Shown here piece after piece: positions 1 through 9,303 of a stretch of 64,000 nt of DNA (positions are counted from its first letter, which is position 1; every line of letters starts with the position of its first letter). Source of the stretch: Microtetraspora fusca (GTDB lineage: Bacteria > Actinomycetota > Actinomycetes > Streptosporangiales > Streptosporangiaceae); NCBI RefSeq assembly GCF_001570365.1, contig NZ_BBYK01000039.1:399276-463275 (forward strand), given 5' to 3'. The notes under the pieces are model-generated. The model was not told where the DNA came from and did no database searches. It worked only from the letters and a program-made list of their open reading frames with translations. A program made the position numbers and the translations under genes.

Positions 1-89
1 CCCTCCCCACCTTCCCCGGACGGCAGCGATCGCCCGCAGCGCCCGTTTTCCACATTCCAACCGCGGTCGTCGGCCGGGGCGGCGCGAAA

Positions 90-119
90 AAGAGGCCCGC
101 TCGGATGAGCGGGCCTCTT
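90..119 (-). terminator. Intrinsic terminator of the pknB operon
   Basis: A perfect 12-bp stem (AAGAGGCCCGCT with AGCGGGCCTCTT) closes a 6-base loop. Read on the minus strand it is followed directly by TTTTTCGCGC, a proper U-tract. It lies about 45 bases past the pknB stop, so it should end the long kinase/cell-wall operon. Confidence 0.88.
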
Positions 120-136
120 CTCGTGCGTTACGCGAT

Positions 137-170
137 GCCGGACGGCGTCAGTTGCCGGACGGCGTCAGTT
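137..170. repeat. Two 17-bp tandem copies across the pknB stop codon
   Basis: The unit GCCGGACGGCGTCAGTT occurs at 137-153 and 154-170. The functional pknB stop (165-167) lies in the second copy and the first copy carries a duplicate of the same triplet, so the duplication is silent for the protein. Confidence 0.85.
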
Positions 171-2024
171 GCCGAACGGGTTGTCGCCGTCGGGCAGGTC
201 GATGCCGCCGTCGTCACCGCCGCCGTTGTCCACCGGCGGCTCGGTGACCTGGTCGCTCGGTGTGTTGTTCGGCTGCGGTTGCTGCTGGTTGGGACCAGTG
301 GAGACCGTCAGCGTGATCGTCGTGCCGGACTGGAGCTTGGCCCCGGCGCCCGGAGTCTGGTCGATCACGTTTCCTGCGGGAACGATGTCGCTCGCCCGCT
401 TGGAGACGTTGACGGGGAAGCCCGCGCCTTCCAGCGTCGCTTTGGCGTCCTTGAGAGTGAGGCCGATCACGCTGGGGACCTCGATGGCCTCCTTCGGCAG
501 GTAGAGCCGCACCGAGCTGTTCTTGGCGACCTCCTTGCCCGCCTTGGGACTGGTCTCGAAGACCTTGCCCTGCGGCTGGCTGGACGGCTTGTCCACCCTG
601 CTGGCCTTGAGACCCAACGCGTCCAGCTCGGCCTTGGCCTCCTCGTACGTCTTGCCGACGAGGTCGGGGACCTCGACCAGCTCGGGCCCCTTGGAGACGG
701 TGACGGTGACCGCCGAGTTCGGGGCGACCTCCGTGCCGCCGATCGGGTCGGTGCTGATCACCACGCCCTTCTCGACCTCGTCGCTGAACTCCTCCTTGAA
801 CGTGGGCTTGAGACCCTGGTCCCCCAGGGCCTTCTCGGCCGCCTGCTTGGTCTGGCCCACCACGGTCGCGACCTTGAGGGTTTCATCAGCGCCGGAGTTG
901 GAGCTCAGGAACTTGTACCCGATGCCGACGAACGCGCCGATCACCAGCAGCGGGACCAGGATCCACGCGGCGGTCTTCAGCGCGGTGTTCCCGCTCTTGC
1001 TGCGCCTGCGGCCGTCGTACCGGCCGCCGTCGCGCTCCTCGGGCCCGTAGTCGTACTGCGGGATCGCCCGGGTGCCCTGTGCCGCGTTCATCTGGCCGCC
1101 CGCGCTGGTCATGGTGCGGGTGCGGTCGGCCGGGCCGTACGAGCCGTGGTTGGTGGCCATCGCCATCGTCTGCGGATCGACCGGCATGCCGGACATCACG
1201 CGCTGGATGTCCGCGCGCATCTCGGTCGCGCTCTGGTAGCGGTTGGCCGGGTCCTTGGCCATGGCCTTGAGGACGATCGCGTCGGCCCACTGGGGGATCT
1301 CGGGGTCGATCCCGGAGGGCGGGATCGGGTCCTCACGCACGTGCTGGTACGCGATCGCGACCGGCGAGTCGCCGGTGAAGGGCGGCTGCCCGGTCAGCAG
1401 CTCGTACAGCACGCAGCCGGTGGAGTAGATGTCGCTGCGGGCGTCCACACGCTCGCCGCGGGCCTGCTCCGGCGAAAGGTACTGCGCGGTGCCGATCACC
1501 TGGGCGGTCTGTGTCATGGTGGCCGCGGAGTCGGCCATCGCTCGGGCGATGCCGAAGTCCATGACCTTGACCTCGCCGCTGAGCGTCAACATGATGTTCG
1601 CCGGCTTGATGTCCCGGTGGACGATGCCACCGCGGTGGCTGTAGTCCAGCGCCCGCAGGATGCCGTCGATCAGCTCCATCGCCCGCTCGGGAAGCAGCCG
1701 CCGGTCCGCGCGCAGCAGGTCGCGCAGCGTCCGTCCGTCCACGAACTCCATCACGATGTACGGCACGGGCGTGCTGTCCATCATGTCCTCGCCCGTGTCG
1801 TACACGGCGATGATCGACGGGTGGTTCAGCGAGGCCGCCGACTGAGCCTCCCGGCGGAACCTCGCCTGGAAGGTGGGGTCCCTGGCAAGGTCCGAGCGGA
1901 GCGTCTTGATCGCGACAACACGGTCCAGCCGGAGATCCCGGGCGCGATACACCTCGGCCATGCCGCCACGCCCGACGACACCGTCGAGTTCATAGCGACC
2001 ACCGAGAAGCCGAGGCTGAGTCAT
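165..2024 (-). CDS. pknB: PASTA-domain Ser/Thr protein kinase (PknB type)
   Basis: A membrane kinase that phosphorylates cell-wall and division proteins in response to muropeptide or lipid II binding outside the cell (family knowledge). The kinase domain fills residues 8-275: glycine loop GRGGMAEVY, VAIK with K40, HRDIKPAN with D138, DFG, and activation-loop threonines T169, T171, T173. A basic juxtamembrane stretch leads to a membrane segment near 350-372, then three PASTA repeats (starting VATVVGQT, VEVPDLVG, IEVPSVIG; Mycobacterium PknB has four) and a Pro/Asp/Gly-rich tail. I chose ATG at 2024 over GTG at 2033 because residue numbers then match M. tuberculosis PknB (K40, D138, T171, T173). 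It is the last gene of the operon. Confidence 0.95.
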   Translation of the reverse strand: MTQPRLLGGRYELDGVVGRGGMAEVYRARDLRLDRVVAIKTLRSDLARDPTFQARFRREAQSAASLNHPSIIAVYDTGEDMMDSTPVPYIVMEFVDGRTLRDLLRADRRLLPERAMELIDGILRALDYSHRGGIVHRDIKPANIMLTLSGEVKVMDFGIARAMADSAATMTQTAQVIGTAQYLSPEQARGERVDARSDIYSTGCVLYELLTGQPPFTGDSPVAIAYQHVREDPIPPSGIDPEIPQWADAIVLKAMAKDPANRYQSATEMRADIQRVMSGMPVDPQTMAMATNHGSYGPADRTRTMTSAGGQMNAAQGTRAIPQYDYGPEERDGGRYDGRRRSKSGNTALKTAAWILVPLLVIGAFVGIGYKFLSSNSGADETLKVATVVGQTKQAAEKALGDQGLKPTFKEEFSDEVEKGVVISTDPIGGTEVAPNSAVTVTVSKGPELVEVPDLVGKTYEEAKAELDALGLKASRVDKPSSQPQGKVFETSPKAGKEVAKNSSVRLYLPKEAIEVPSVIGLTLKDAKATLEGAGFPVNVSKRASDIVPAGNVIDQTPGAGAKLQSGTTITLTVSTGPNQQQPQPNNTPSDQVTEPPVDNGGGDDGGIDLPDGDNPFGN

Positions 2025-2091
2025 TTCCTGCACTGTCCCTTGCCGTTCATCTTGGGGTGCCGCCGGTGTCCATCATCGACCCCTTTTCGCA

Positions 2092-3537
2092 TCACGTCTC
2101 CGTATTAGACGAGTTAGCGGGAGTTGGGGAGGGTGTGGAAGGTTGAATCTCACTTGGCGTCGGGGTGGGTGTGGGGGTGGGTGTCGGGGTTCTCTGCGGG
2201 GTGTGCGTCGGGGATGGCGTCGGCCTCCGAGTGGGCGAAGCCGACGTGCTAACGGTAGCCGACGCCGAAGGGGTCGGCCGGGTTGACGTCGGCCGCGGAC
2301 GGGGTGGCGGCGCCGTCGGGACGACTGACCTGGGCGGACGCGGAGCGGGGCGTTGGACCGTCGGAGTCGGGTCGGTGACCAAGGTCGCGCCGCCCTCCGG
2401 CGGACGCGGTGTCTGCATGCCGCGTACCACGAGGGCGCCGAGGCCGACGGCCGCCGCGCACCCCGCCGTGGCGAAGACCACAGTCGTGACCCGGTTGCGA
2501 CGGCGCCTCGCGGTGGCACGCCGCGGCGCCTGCGGCTCGGTGGCCGGGTGGGCCGGCCGTTCCGGACCGGCCGACCTGGCGGGTGGAGCCGGCCGAGAGG
2601 CCGGAGACGCGCTCATCGGCGGGGTCGCGGGGCCGCCACCGGAGGAGGCGCCGGAAGCCCTGCCCACCGCGAACCAGGCGGGGTCGGTCAGCGTCCCCAG
2701 CATGACGGTGTGCGCGCCGGTCAGCGACTCGCGTATCGCGACGGCCCGCTCGGCCAGTTCGCGCGTCCCGGCCGGGCGAGCCTGCGGGTCCTTCGCCAGC
2801 ATGGCGAGGACCAGCTCGCGCACGGGCGCGGGCACCGAGGCGGGCAGCGGCGGCGGCGCGTCGTACAGGTGGTGCAGGGCGATCGCGACCTGGGTCTCGC
2901 CGTCGAAGGGCGGATGCCCGGCCAGGCACTCGTACGCGACGACGCCGAGGGAGTAGACGTCGGTGGCCGGGGTCAGCCGCTCGCCGGACGCCTGCTCAGG
3001 GCTGACGTACTGGGCGGTGCCGAGCACGACGCCGCTCTGGGTCACCGGGGCGGCTTCCAGAGCCCGTGCGATGCCGAAGTCGGTCACCTTGACGGTCCCG
3101 GCCTCGGTGACGAGCAGGTTGCCCGGTTTGATGTCGCGGTGGATGATCCCCGCCCGGTGCGCGGACTGCAGCGCCTTGGCCACCTGCCCGACCACGTCGA
3201 GCGTGATCTCCGGGCTGAGCGTGCCGTGGCGGCTCAGGATGCCGGACAGCGGCTCGCCCGACACCAGCTCCATGATGAGATAGGCGACCCCGTCGCTCTC
3301 GCCGTAGTCGAAGACCTGGGCGACCCCCGGGTCGGTCAGACCCGCGGTGATGCGCGCCTCGTTCCGGAACCGCTCACGGAAGGCCGGATCGGCGGCCATG
3401 TGCTGCCGCAGCAGCTTCACCGCCACCTCGCGGCCGAGAAGCTGGTCCGTGGCCTGCCACACCTCGCCCATGCCGCCCGCGGCGATGCGGGACGTCAGGC
3501 GATAACGGCCGCCTAGAACGGGGTTGCCCGATGTCAC
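2092..3537 (-). CDS. pknA: Ser/Thr protein kinase, PknA-like, with Pro/Thr-rich tail
   Basis: The second kinase of the conserved operon, probably acting with PknB on septum and wall enzymes. The kinase domain covers about residues 10-270: AAGGMGEVW loop, VAVK, HRDIKPGN, DFGIAR, and GTAQYVSPEQA. A single membrane segment lies near 365-385 (TTVVFATAGCAAAVGLGALV). The rest is a Pro/Ser/Thr-rich extracytoplasmic tail with a run of TP dipeptides encoded by a simple GT/GGGT-rich repeat near 2160-2200. There are no PASTA domains. The GTG start at 3537 overlaps the pbpA stop as GTGA, which implies translational coupling. A longer reading to 3681 would run inside pbpA and loses kinase similarity. Confidence 0.93.
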   Translation of the reverse strand: MTSGNPVLGGRYRLTSRIAAGGMGEVWQATDQLLGREVAVKLLRQHMAADPAFRERFRNEARITAGLTDPGVAQVFDYGESDGVAYLIMELVSGEPLSGILSRHGTLSPEITLDVVGQVAKALQSAHRAGIIHRDIKPGNLLVTEAGTVKVTDFGIARALEAAPVTQSGVVLGTAQYVSPEQASGERLTPATDVYSLGVVAYECLAGHPPFDGETQVAIALHHLYDAPPPLPASVPAPVRELVLAMLAKDPQARPAGTRELAERAVAIRESLTGAHTVMLGTLTDPAWFAVGRASGASSGGGPATPPMSASPASRPAPPARSAGPERPAHPATEPQAPRRATARRRRNRVTTVVFATAGCAAAVGLGALVVRGMQTPRPPEGGATLVTDPTPTVQRPAPRPPRSVVPTAPPPRPRPTSTRPTPSASATVSTSASPTRRPTPSPTHTPQRTPTPTPTPTPTPSEIQPSTPSPTPANSSNTET

Positions 3538-4994
3538 TGACCGAGCACCGCCTGCATGACGTCGTGCGCGATCGGGGCCGCGATGGCGCCACCGGTCGCG
3601 TCGTTGCCCGCGCTGCCGGACTCGACGAAGACCGCGACCGCGACCTTCGGGTCCTCGGCGGGGGCGAACGAGATGAACCACGCGTGCGACGGCTTGCCAG
3701 GGGCGGTCTCCGCGGTTCCGGTCTTGCCGGCGACCGTGGTGTTCGGCAGGGCGGCGGCCCGGCCGGTGCCGTTCCGCACCACATTGATCATCATCGTGGT
3801 GAGCTGGGCCGCGACCTCGGGGGTCACCGCCTCGCTCATCTCTTCGGGGCTGGTGGTGTCGATCTCGCCGCCGTCCGGGCCGGTGATCTTGTTGACCAGG
3901 TACGGCTTCATGACCGTGCCCCGGTTCGCGATGCCGGCCGCGACCATCGCCATCTGCAGCGGGGTCATCTGGTTGTCGCGCTGCCCGATGGCGGTCATGG
4001 CGAGGGCGGCCTTGCCATCGTCCTTACCGATGTCGCTCTTCGTGACGCTCAGTGGGATGCTCAGCGGGGTGCCGACGCCGAACTTCTCGGCCTGCTCCTT
4101 TAGCTTGTCGTACCCCATCTCCATCGCGACGTCGGCGAACGGCGTGTTGCAGGAGATCGTGTACGCGGCCAGCAGCGTCGCCCGGCCGCCGCAGGACTCG
4201 CCGTGGTAGTTCGGCAGCGAGATGTTCGTGCCGGGCAGCGGCAGCGCGTCCGGCGCGTTCACCATCGTGTTCACGTCACGCGACCGGTCGTCCATCAGGA
4301 ACGCCGCCGACGTGACCGTCTTGAACGTCGAGCCCGGCGCGTACGTGAGGCCGATCGCCCGGTTGAGCAGCGGCTTGTTCGTCTTGTCCGCGTCGAGCTT
4401 GTTGTACGCCTTGTTGACCGAGTCCTTGTTGGCCACCGCCAGCGGGTTCGGGTCGTACGAGGGCACGGACACCATCGTCAGCACCGCGCCCGTCTTGGGG
4501 TCGAGGGCGACGACCGCGCCGCGCTTCCCGGTGTTCGCCAGGTCCTTGTACGCGACCTTCTGCGCCTTGGCGTTCAGCGTGAGGTCGACGTTGGCGCCCT
4601 TGTGCGGCTTGCCGCTGATCAGGTCGATGGCGCGGCGCACCACCAGGTCGGGGTGGCTGCCGTCGAGGTAGCGGCCCTCGGCCCCCTCGATGCCCGAGGA
4701 ACTCTCCGGCGCGAAGTAGCCGACGACGTGCGCGAACGCCTTGCCCTCGGGATACTTCCGATCGAACCGGAACTTGGTGTCGCCGGTGTCCACGCTCTTG
4801 GCCAGGACGACCTTGCCGTTGTCCGAGGTGATCCACCCGCGGTCCACGGAGTACCGCGCGTAGAAGGAGCGCACGTTCCGGGAGTCCGTCCGCAGGTCCT
4901 CCGCCTTGACCGCGCCAAGGTAGGTCACGTTGGCCATGAGCAGGCCGAACATCAGAAAGCAGGCGACCGCGACGCGCTTGAGTGGGCTGTTCAT
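3534..4994 (-). CDS. pbpA: Penicillin-binding protein, PbpA-type transpeptidase
   Basis: A class B PBP that cross-links peptidoglycan in partnership with the SEDS protein encoded just upstream. It has an N-terminal membrane anchor at about 7-28. The transpeptidase motifs are all present: SxxK as STFK (S222, K225), SxN as SCN (S281-N283), and KTG (K424-G426). At 486 residues it is normal for actinobacterial PbpA. Start ATG at 4994 overlaps the rodA stop by 4 bases, and the stop overlaps the pknA start, so the block is a single transcription and translation unit. Order rodA-pbpA-pknA-pknB is the standard actinobacterial one. Confidence 0.95.
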   Translation of the reverse strand: MNSPLKRVAVACFLMFGLLMANVTYLGAVKAEDLRTDSRNVRSFYARYSVDRGWITSDNGKVVLAKSVDTGDTKFRFDRKYPEGKAFAHVVGYFAPESSSGIEGAEGRYLDGSHPDLVVRRAIDLISGKPHKGANVDLTLNAKAQKVAYKDLANTGKRGAVVALDPKTGAVLTMVSVPSYDPNPLAVANKDSVNKAYNKLDADKTNKPLLNRAIGLTYAPGSTFKTVTSAAFLMDDRSRDVNTMVNAPDALPLPGTNISLPNYHGESCGGRATLLAAYTISCNTPFADVAMEMGYDKLKEQAEKFGVGTPLSIPLSVTKSDIGKDDGKAALAMTAIGQRDNQMTPLQMAMVAAGIANRGTVMKPYLVNKITGPDGGEIDTTSPEEMSEAVTPEVAAQLTTMMINVVRNGTGRAAALPNTTVAGKTGTAETAPGKPSHAWFISFAPAEDPKVAVAVFVESGSAGNDATGGAIAAPIAHDVMQAVLGQ

Positions 4995-6361
4995 CGCTGC
5001 ATCACCTGAGTGAGTCCTTCGTCCTGGATCGCCTGCGGCGGGGGCTTGCGCGCCGCGTCTGACATGCGTACCAGCAGGGCGATAAGCATCCAGTTAGCGA
5101 GCAGGGCCGAACCGCCCGCCGACATGAAGGGGGTGACCAGGCCGGTCAGCGGGATCAGCCGGGTCACGCCGCCGACGATGATGAACACCTGCCAGGCCAG
5201 GATGAAGGACAGACCGCCCGCGAGAAGCTTGGAGAACGGGTCGCGGGCCGCGAGCGACGTGCGCAGGCCCCGCTCGACGATCAGCGCGTAGACCATGAGG
5301 AGCGCCATCAGGCCGGTGAGGCCCAGTTCCTCGCCCGTGGCGGTGAAGATGAAGTCGGAGAACGACAGCGGGATCGGATTCGGGTGTCCCTGGCCGAGCC
5401 CGGTGCCGAGGATGCCGCCGGAGCCGATCGCGAACAGCCCCTGCATGAGCTGGAAACTGGAGCCCTCGAAGAGGGCGGGGTCGTCCGCGTGCAGCCAGAT
5501 GTTGAACCGGAGCTCGACGTGGCTGAAGATCTGCCCGGCCAGCACCGCGCCGCCGACGAACAGCAGGGCGCCGATGAGCACCCACGAGGTGCGCTGGGTC
5601 GCGATGTAGAGCATCGCGATGAAGGCGCCGAACAGCAGCAGCGAGCTGCCGAGGTCCTTCTGCATGACGAGGACGCCCAGGCTGACGGCCCACGTGATGA
5701 GGACGGGGCCGAGGTCGCGGGCGCGCGGCAGGTCGATGAAGAGCAGGCGGCGCCCGGCGAGGGCGAGCACGTCCCGCTTGGCGACGAGGTAGCCGGCGAA
5801 GAAGACGACCAGCGTGATCTTGGCGAACTCGGACGGCTGGATGGAGAAGGGGCCGATGCCCACCCAGATGCGGGCGCCGTTGATCTCCTTGCCGACGAAC
5901 GGCAGCAGCGGGAGCAGCAGCAACGCGAGGCCGGCGAAGCCCGCCGTGTATGTGAGGCGCTGCAAGGCGCGATGGTCCTTCAACACGATCAATGTCGCGG
6001 AGAACATCACGACGCCGAGCGCCGTCCACATGAGCTGGGTGGTGGCCGAGGCTCCGGGCTGGCCGGCCTGCTCGATCCGGTAGATCATCACCAGACCGAT
6101 GCCGTTGACCAGGGTCACCAGCGGGAGAAGCAGAGGGTCGGCCCACGGCGCCCACTTGGCGAGCACGAGATAGGCCGCGAGCATGAGCGCGCCCAGGCCG
6201 AGGCCGTAGGTCAGCATGCCGGCGGGGATCTGGCCGTCGATGCCGAGACCCACACCGGCGTACGCGCACATGACGACGACCACGGCGAAGGCGAGCATGG
6301 CGAGCTGCGCCCCGCGCCGCTTCGCGGTCATGGGGACGGGGGTGGCTTCCGCTGAACTCAC
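4991..6361 (-). CDS. rodA: FtsW/RodA/SpoVE (SEDS) peptidoglycan polymerase
   Basis: A polytopic SEDS glycosyltransferase that polymerises lipid II; the adjacent PBP is its expected transpeptidase partner. The 456 residues contain at least ten hydrophobic segments. Family signatures include the GIGPFSIQPSEFAKI stretch (the QPSE motif), the KDLGSSLLLF segment and the C-terminal LTGLVTPFMSAGGSALLANW. It could be called FtsW, but position next to pbpA fits the RodA of this operon. ATGA-type overlaps link it to pstP upstream and pbpA downstream. Confidence 0.93.
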   Translation of the reverse strand: MSSAEATPVPMTAKRRGAQLAMLAFAVVVVMCAYAGVGLGIDGQIPAGMLTYGLGLGALMLAAYLVLAKWAPWADPLLLPLVTLVNGIGLVMIYRIEQAGQPGASATTQLMWTALGVVMFSATLIVLKDHRALQRLTYTAGFAGLALLLLPLLPFVGKEINGARIWVGIGPFSIQPSEFAKITLVVFFAGYLVAKRDVLALAGRRLLFIDLPRARDLGPVLITWAVSLGVLVMQKDLGSSLLLFGAFIAMLYIATQRTSWVLIGALLFVGGAVLAGQIFSHVELRFNIWLHADDPALFEGSSFQLMQGLFAIGSGGILGTGLGQGHPNPIPLSFSDFIFTATGEELGLTGLMALLMVYALIVERGLRTSLAARDPFSKLLAGGLSFILAWQVFIIVGGVTRLIPLTGLVTPFMSAGGSALLANWMLIALLVRMSDAARKPPPQAIQDEGLTQVMQR

Positions 6362-7638
6362 TTACCGGATCCCGGGGACGGTGACGAGGACACGGTCGCC
6401 TGCGGCGGGGTCTCGCCGCTGAAATTCTTTATGGTCTTTATCCCGGCCGCGAGATCGTCGACCGGGATGCCGCTGCGTATCTGGTCCTGCTGGGCCGCGC
6501 TGAGCGAGGAGACCGGTACGTCGTCGGTGTAGGCGACCTTCTTGAAGGAAACAGGGCCCAGTTCCGCGTCGACGCCGCGGAAGACCACGAGCTGGTCTCC
6601 GTCGGCGCCGACGTAGTACTGGTCCTGAGTCCACTCATAGCCGAAATAGCCGCCGAGCCCGAGCACGGCGGCGACAACCACGAATGAGGTGACCCGAAAG
6701 GGCCAGACCCGACGTTTCTTGGCCCGGCGGCCGGAGGCCTGAGCCTCCGGCGCGGGGTTGTCGTCGAGGTCCTCGTCCACGATGACCGGTTGGGGCGCGG
6801 TCGCCGTGGAGGCCCGGCCGGGCGGGGTGTCCGGAGGGCCGCCCGATCGCAGCCGCCCGGAGCCCGCCGCCCCGACCACGGCCGCCGCGTACATCGGCGG
6901 CTGGACGTCGTCCACCTCGATCACGTCGGCGACCACGCAGGTGATGTTGTCCGGCCCGCCGCCCCTGTTGGCCAGGTCGATGAGCTGCCGGACGACGTCC
7001 TCGGGGTCGTCCACCGTGCTGAGGGTGTGGTGCAGGGTCTCGGCGCTGACCACCGCGGACAGGCCGTCCGAGCACAGCAGGTACCGGTCGCCCACCTGGG
7101 CCTCCCGGTCCTGCAGGTCGGGATCGACCTCTCCGCTGCCGTCGAGCGCGCGCAGCAGGATCGAGCGTTGCGGGTGGTTGGCGGCCTCTTCCAGCGTGAT
7201 GCGGCCGTCGTCCACCAGCGACTGCACGAGCGTGTGGTCGTGGGTGATCTGATACAGCTCCTCGTTGCGCAGCATGTACGCACGGGAGTCACCGACATGG
7301 ATCAGGGCGAACCTCGCGCCGCTCCAAAGCATCGCGGTCAGCGTGGTGCCCATGCCCTTGAGGCTCGGGTCCCGGGCGACCATCGCGTGCAGCTGACGGT
7401 TCGCCTCCCGGACCGCCGCGTCGATGTCGCTGAGCAGGTCACCCCCGAAGGCGTCCCTTGCGTGGTCGAGGGACGACATTGCGGCGATGGCGACCGAGCT
7501 GGCCACCTCGCCGTGTGCGTGCCCGCCCATGCCGTCGGCGACGGCCAGCAGGCGACCGCTCGCGTACGCCGAGTCCTCGTTTCCTTCGCGGAGGAGGCCG
7601 ACGTCCGAGCGGGCGGCGTAGCGGAGTGCGATTGTCAT
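6358..7638 (-). CDS. pstP: PP2C-family Ser/Thr phosphatase (PstP)
   Basis: The phosphatase that reverses PknA/PknB phosphorylation, acting at the membrane. The catalytic PP2C domain is at about 5-240 with metal-binding signatures REGNEDSAY, ADGMGGHAHGEVAS, SDGLS and GGPDNITCVV. A linker with a basic patch (GRRAKKRRVWPF) precedes one membrane segment near 315-335, followed by a short extracytoplasmic part. At 426 residues it is a typical PstP length, though the external domain is small. Start at 7638 overlaps the fhaB stop by 4 bases, and its stop overlaps rodA. Confidence 0.94.
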   Translation of the reverse strand: MTIALRYAARSDVGLLREGNEDSAYASGRLLAVADGMGGHAHGEVASSVAIAAMSSLDHARDAFGGDLLSDIDAAVREANRQLHAMVARDPSLKGMGTTLTAMLWSGARFALIHVGDSRAYMLRNEELYQITHDHTLVQSLVDDGRITLEEAANHPQRSILLRALDGSGEVDPDLQDREAQVGDRYLLCSDGLSAVVSAETLHHTLSTVDDPEDVVRQLIDLANRGGGPDNITCVVADVIEVDDVQPPMYAAAVVGAAGSGRLRSGGPPDTPPGRASTATAPQPVIVDEDLDDNPAPEAQASGRRAKKRRVWPFRVTSFVVVAAVLGLGGYFGYEWTQDQYYVGADGDQLVVFRGVDAELGPVSFKKVAYTDDVPVSSLSAAQQDQIRSGIPVDDLAAGIKTIKNFSGETPPQATVSSSPSPGSGK

Positions 7639-8099
7639 TTGCGCAATTCGATGACGGTCTTGCCGATGCGGATCGGAACTCCGAGGGGCACCGGCGTCGG
7701 GCGGGTCACTTTGGAGCGGTCAAGGTACGTGCCGTTGGTCGAACCGAGGTCTTCCACGATCCACTGGCCGTCCTGTGGGAAGAGCCGGGCGTGCCGGCTC
7801 GAAGCGTAGTCGTCGCTCAGCACCAGCGTGGCGTCAGTCGCCCTGCCGATGGTGATCGGTGTCTCCGTGAGGTCGATGACGGTCCCTTGAAGGGGGCCAC
7901 CCGTGACGACCATCTGACGTGGTTCCCCCCTCTTGGGTTTGGACACTGGTTTCGGGGCCTTGGCTGGTTTCCGTGCCGGCGCGGGAGCCGTACGCGGACC
8001 GAACAAGTCTGTCCGGATCACGCCGACCGCGGCAATCACAAAGAACCACAGCAGCGCCAGGAAGGCGAGCCGGATCAGCAGCAGCGTGAGCTCGGACAT
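7635..8099 (-). CDS. fhaB: Membrane-anchored FHA-domain protein (FhaB/FipA type)
   Basis: A phosphothreonine reader that in mycobacteria links PknA/PknB output to cell-wall and division proteins. The N-terminus has one membrane helix (about 3-28), then a Pro/Lys/Ala linker (PARKPAKAPKPVSKPK). The C-terminal FHA domain shows the core residues: GRATDATLVL, SSRHARLF and DLGSTNGTYL. At 154 residues it matches the family. It overlaps pstP by 4 bases and is separated from fhaA by 17 bases. Confidence 0.93.
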   Translation of the reverse strand: MSELTLLLIRLAFLALLWFFVIAAVGVIRTDLFGPRTAPAPARKPAKAPKPVSKPKRGEPRQMVVTGGPLQGTVIDLTETPITIGRATDATLVLSDDYASSRHARLFPQDGQWIVEDLGSTNGTYLDRSKVTRPTPVPLGVPIRIGKTVIELRK

Positions 8100-8116
8100 G
8101 GACCGTCTGTCTACCT

Positions 8117-8857
8117 CTAATCTCGCCGGAACACCAGGGTCGTGCGCCCCAATGTCACCCTCGTCCCGTCCTGCATCTCGATCCTGCGGATCGGCTGGCC
8201 GTTGACGAAGGTGCCGTTCGTGGACCCCAGATCGACAAGTACGACCTGCTGCCCTTCAACACGTAGTTCGGCATGATGCCGTGATACGCCCGGATCGACC
8301 AGTCGAAGATCACAATCGGTGCCGCGGCCGAGCAGCGTCACCGGAGTGGTCAGCTCGTACGAACGCTGGCCCTGCGGGTCGTCCTGGGTGGAAACGAGCA
8401 GCCGGGGGCGGCCGCCGAACATCCCCGAGCGCGCGGGAGGCGTGTCGCTGACCGGCTGACGGATCTCGTCCTGCTCCACCGTCGCGCCGCGGATGACGCC
8501 CGACCGGATCCTGAACAGCCCGACCGCGAGGTCGTCGGCGGTCTCGAAACGCACCCGGACAGGTCCTACGAATGAGTACCCCTGTTCCTTGGCGTACTCC
8601 CTGGCGAGGTTTGCCAGCTCGTGGCCGATGCTGTCGGCGTACACCTCCAGCCGCTCGCTGTCGGTCGTGGACAGCTCCACCACGAAGTCGTTCGGTACGA
8701 GCGTGCGACCCTGAGCGACGATCGCGGCCCGCTCGTCCATCTCTCGCTGGACGGCGCTGGCGACCTCGACCGGCTGAAGGTCAGACTTGAACGCCCGTGC
8801 AAAGGCCCCCTCAACCAAGCCTTCGAGCCTGCGCTCGAAGCGCTGAAGGACTCCCAC
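8117..8857 (-). CDS. fhaA: FhaA: DUF3662 plus FHA-domain protein
   Basis: A cytosolic FHA protein that, in mycobacteria, binds the phosphorylated pseudokinase of the MurJ lipid II flippase system. An N-terminal DUF3662 domain (about 1-115, FERRLEGLVEGAFARAF) is joined to a C-terminal FHA domain with LLGRGTDCDLRL, SRHHAEL and DLGSTNGTFVNG. I chose GTG at 8857 because GGGAGGT lies five to six bases upstream; an ATG at 8878 would extend it by seven residues with a poorer ribosome site. It is the first gene of the operon, with tRNA-Leu about 105 bases away. Confidence 0.92.
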   Translation of the reverse strand: MGVLQRFERRLEGLVEGAFARAFKSDLQPVEVASAVQREMDERAAIVAQGRTLVPNDFVVELSTTDSERLEVYADSIGHELANLAREYAKEQGYSFVGPVRVRFETADDLAVGLFRIRSGVIRGATVEQDEIRQPVSDTPPARSGMFGGRPRLLVSTQDDPQGQRSYELTTPVTLLGRGTDCDLRLVDPGVSRHHAELRVEGQQVVLVDLGSTNGTFVNGQPIRRIEMQDGTRVTLGRTTLVFRRD

Positions 8858-8963
8858 CGGGTACCTCCCTTCCTCCATCGTCTAGAGGGATCGTATCCGG
8901 GTTCGGTAGTAGCGGCGGATACGTGCTAACCTTTCCAGGCACCCAGCGATGGGGCACCCGCTA

Positions 8964-9049
8964 GGGCAAGTGGCGGAATGGCAGACGCGCACGGTTCAGG
9001 TCCGTGTGTCCGAAAGGACGTGGGGGTTCAACTCCCCCCTTGCCCACCA
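8964..9049 (+). tRNA. tRNA-Leu (CAG anticodon)
   Basis: The acceptor stem GGGCAAG (8964-8970) pairs with CTTGCCC (9039-9045); discriminator A is at 9046 and CCA is encoded at 9047-9049. The anticodon stem CACGG/CCGTG encloses loop TTCAGGT with CAG at 8997-8999. A long variable arm (GTCC-GAAA-GGAC) is the class II hallmark of tRNA-Leu. The T-arm GGGGGTTCAACTCCCCC is intact. Confidence 0.97.
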
Positions 9050-9055
9050 ACGACA

Positions 9056-9108
9056 GACCTTGGTCGGTCGGAAGCCGAGCTTCCCGCCCCAGGGTCTTTT
9101 CGTTTTTT
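9056..9108 (+). terminator. Terminator downstream of tRNA-Leu
   Basis: GACCTTGG (9056-9063) pairs with CCAGGGTC (9089-9096), enclosing a second hairpin GGAAGC-CGA-GCTTCC, and is followed by TTTTCGTTTTTT. This is a good intrinsic terminator for the tRNA transcript. Confidence 0.75.
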
Positions 9109-9303
9109 CCGGGTTCCTGCGGTCCTCCGTGGCATGGTCGAGCCTCCTTTCGAATTCGCCGAGCCTGCCGGATGCGCATGATCGAATTCTCCGGAGTGCC
9201 GCTTTCGATCTGCTTGCAGGCGGATGATCAGCGTTCTTTGCTATCTGTCTCACCATGCGGTCGAAGATGTCTTGTTGATTGAGATAGTCCTTATGCTGCC
9301 GAC

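Noticed and set aside
105-2108. A long plus-strand open frame opposite pknB
   Set aside because: It is the antisense of a clear kinase gene; its composition (Arg/Gly/Val/His-rich) is that of GC-biased third positions, with no domain.
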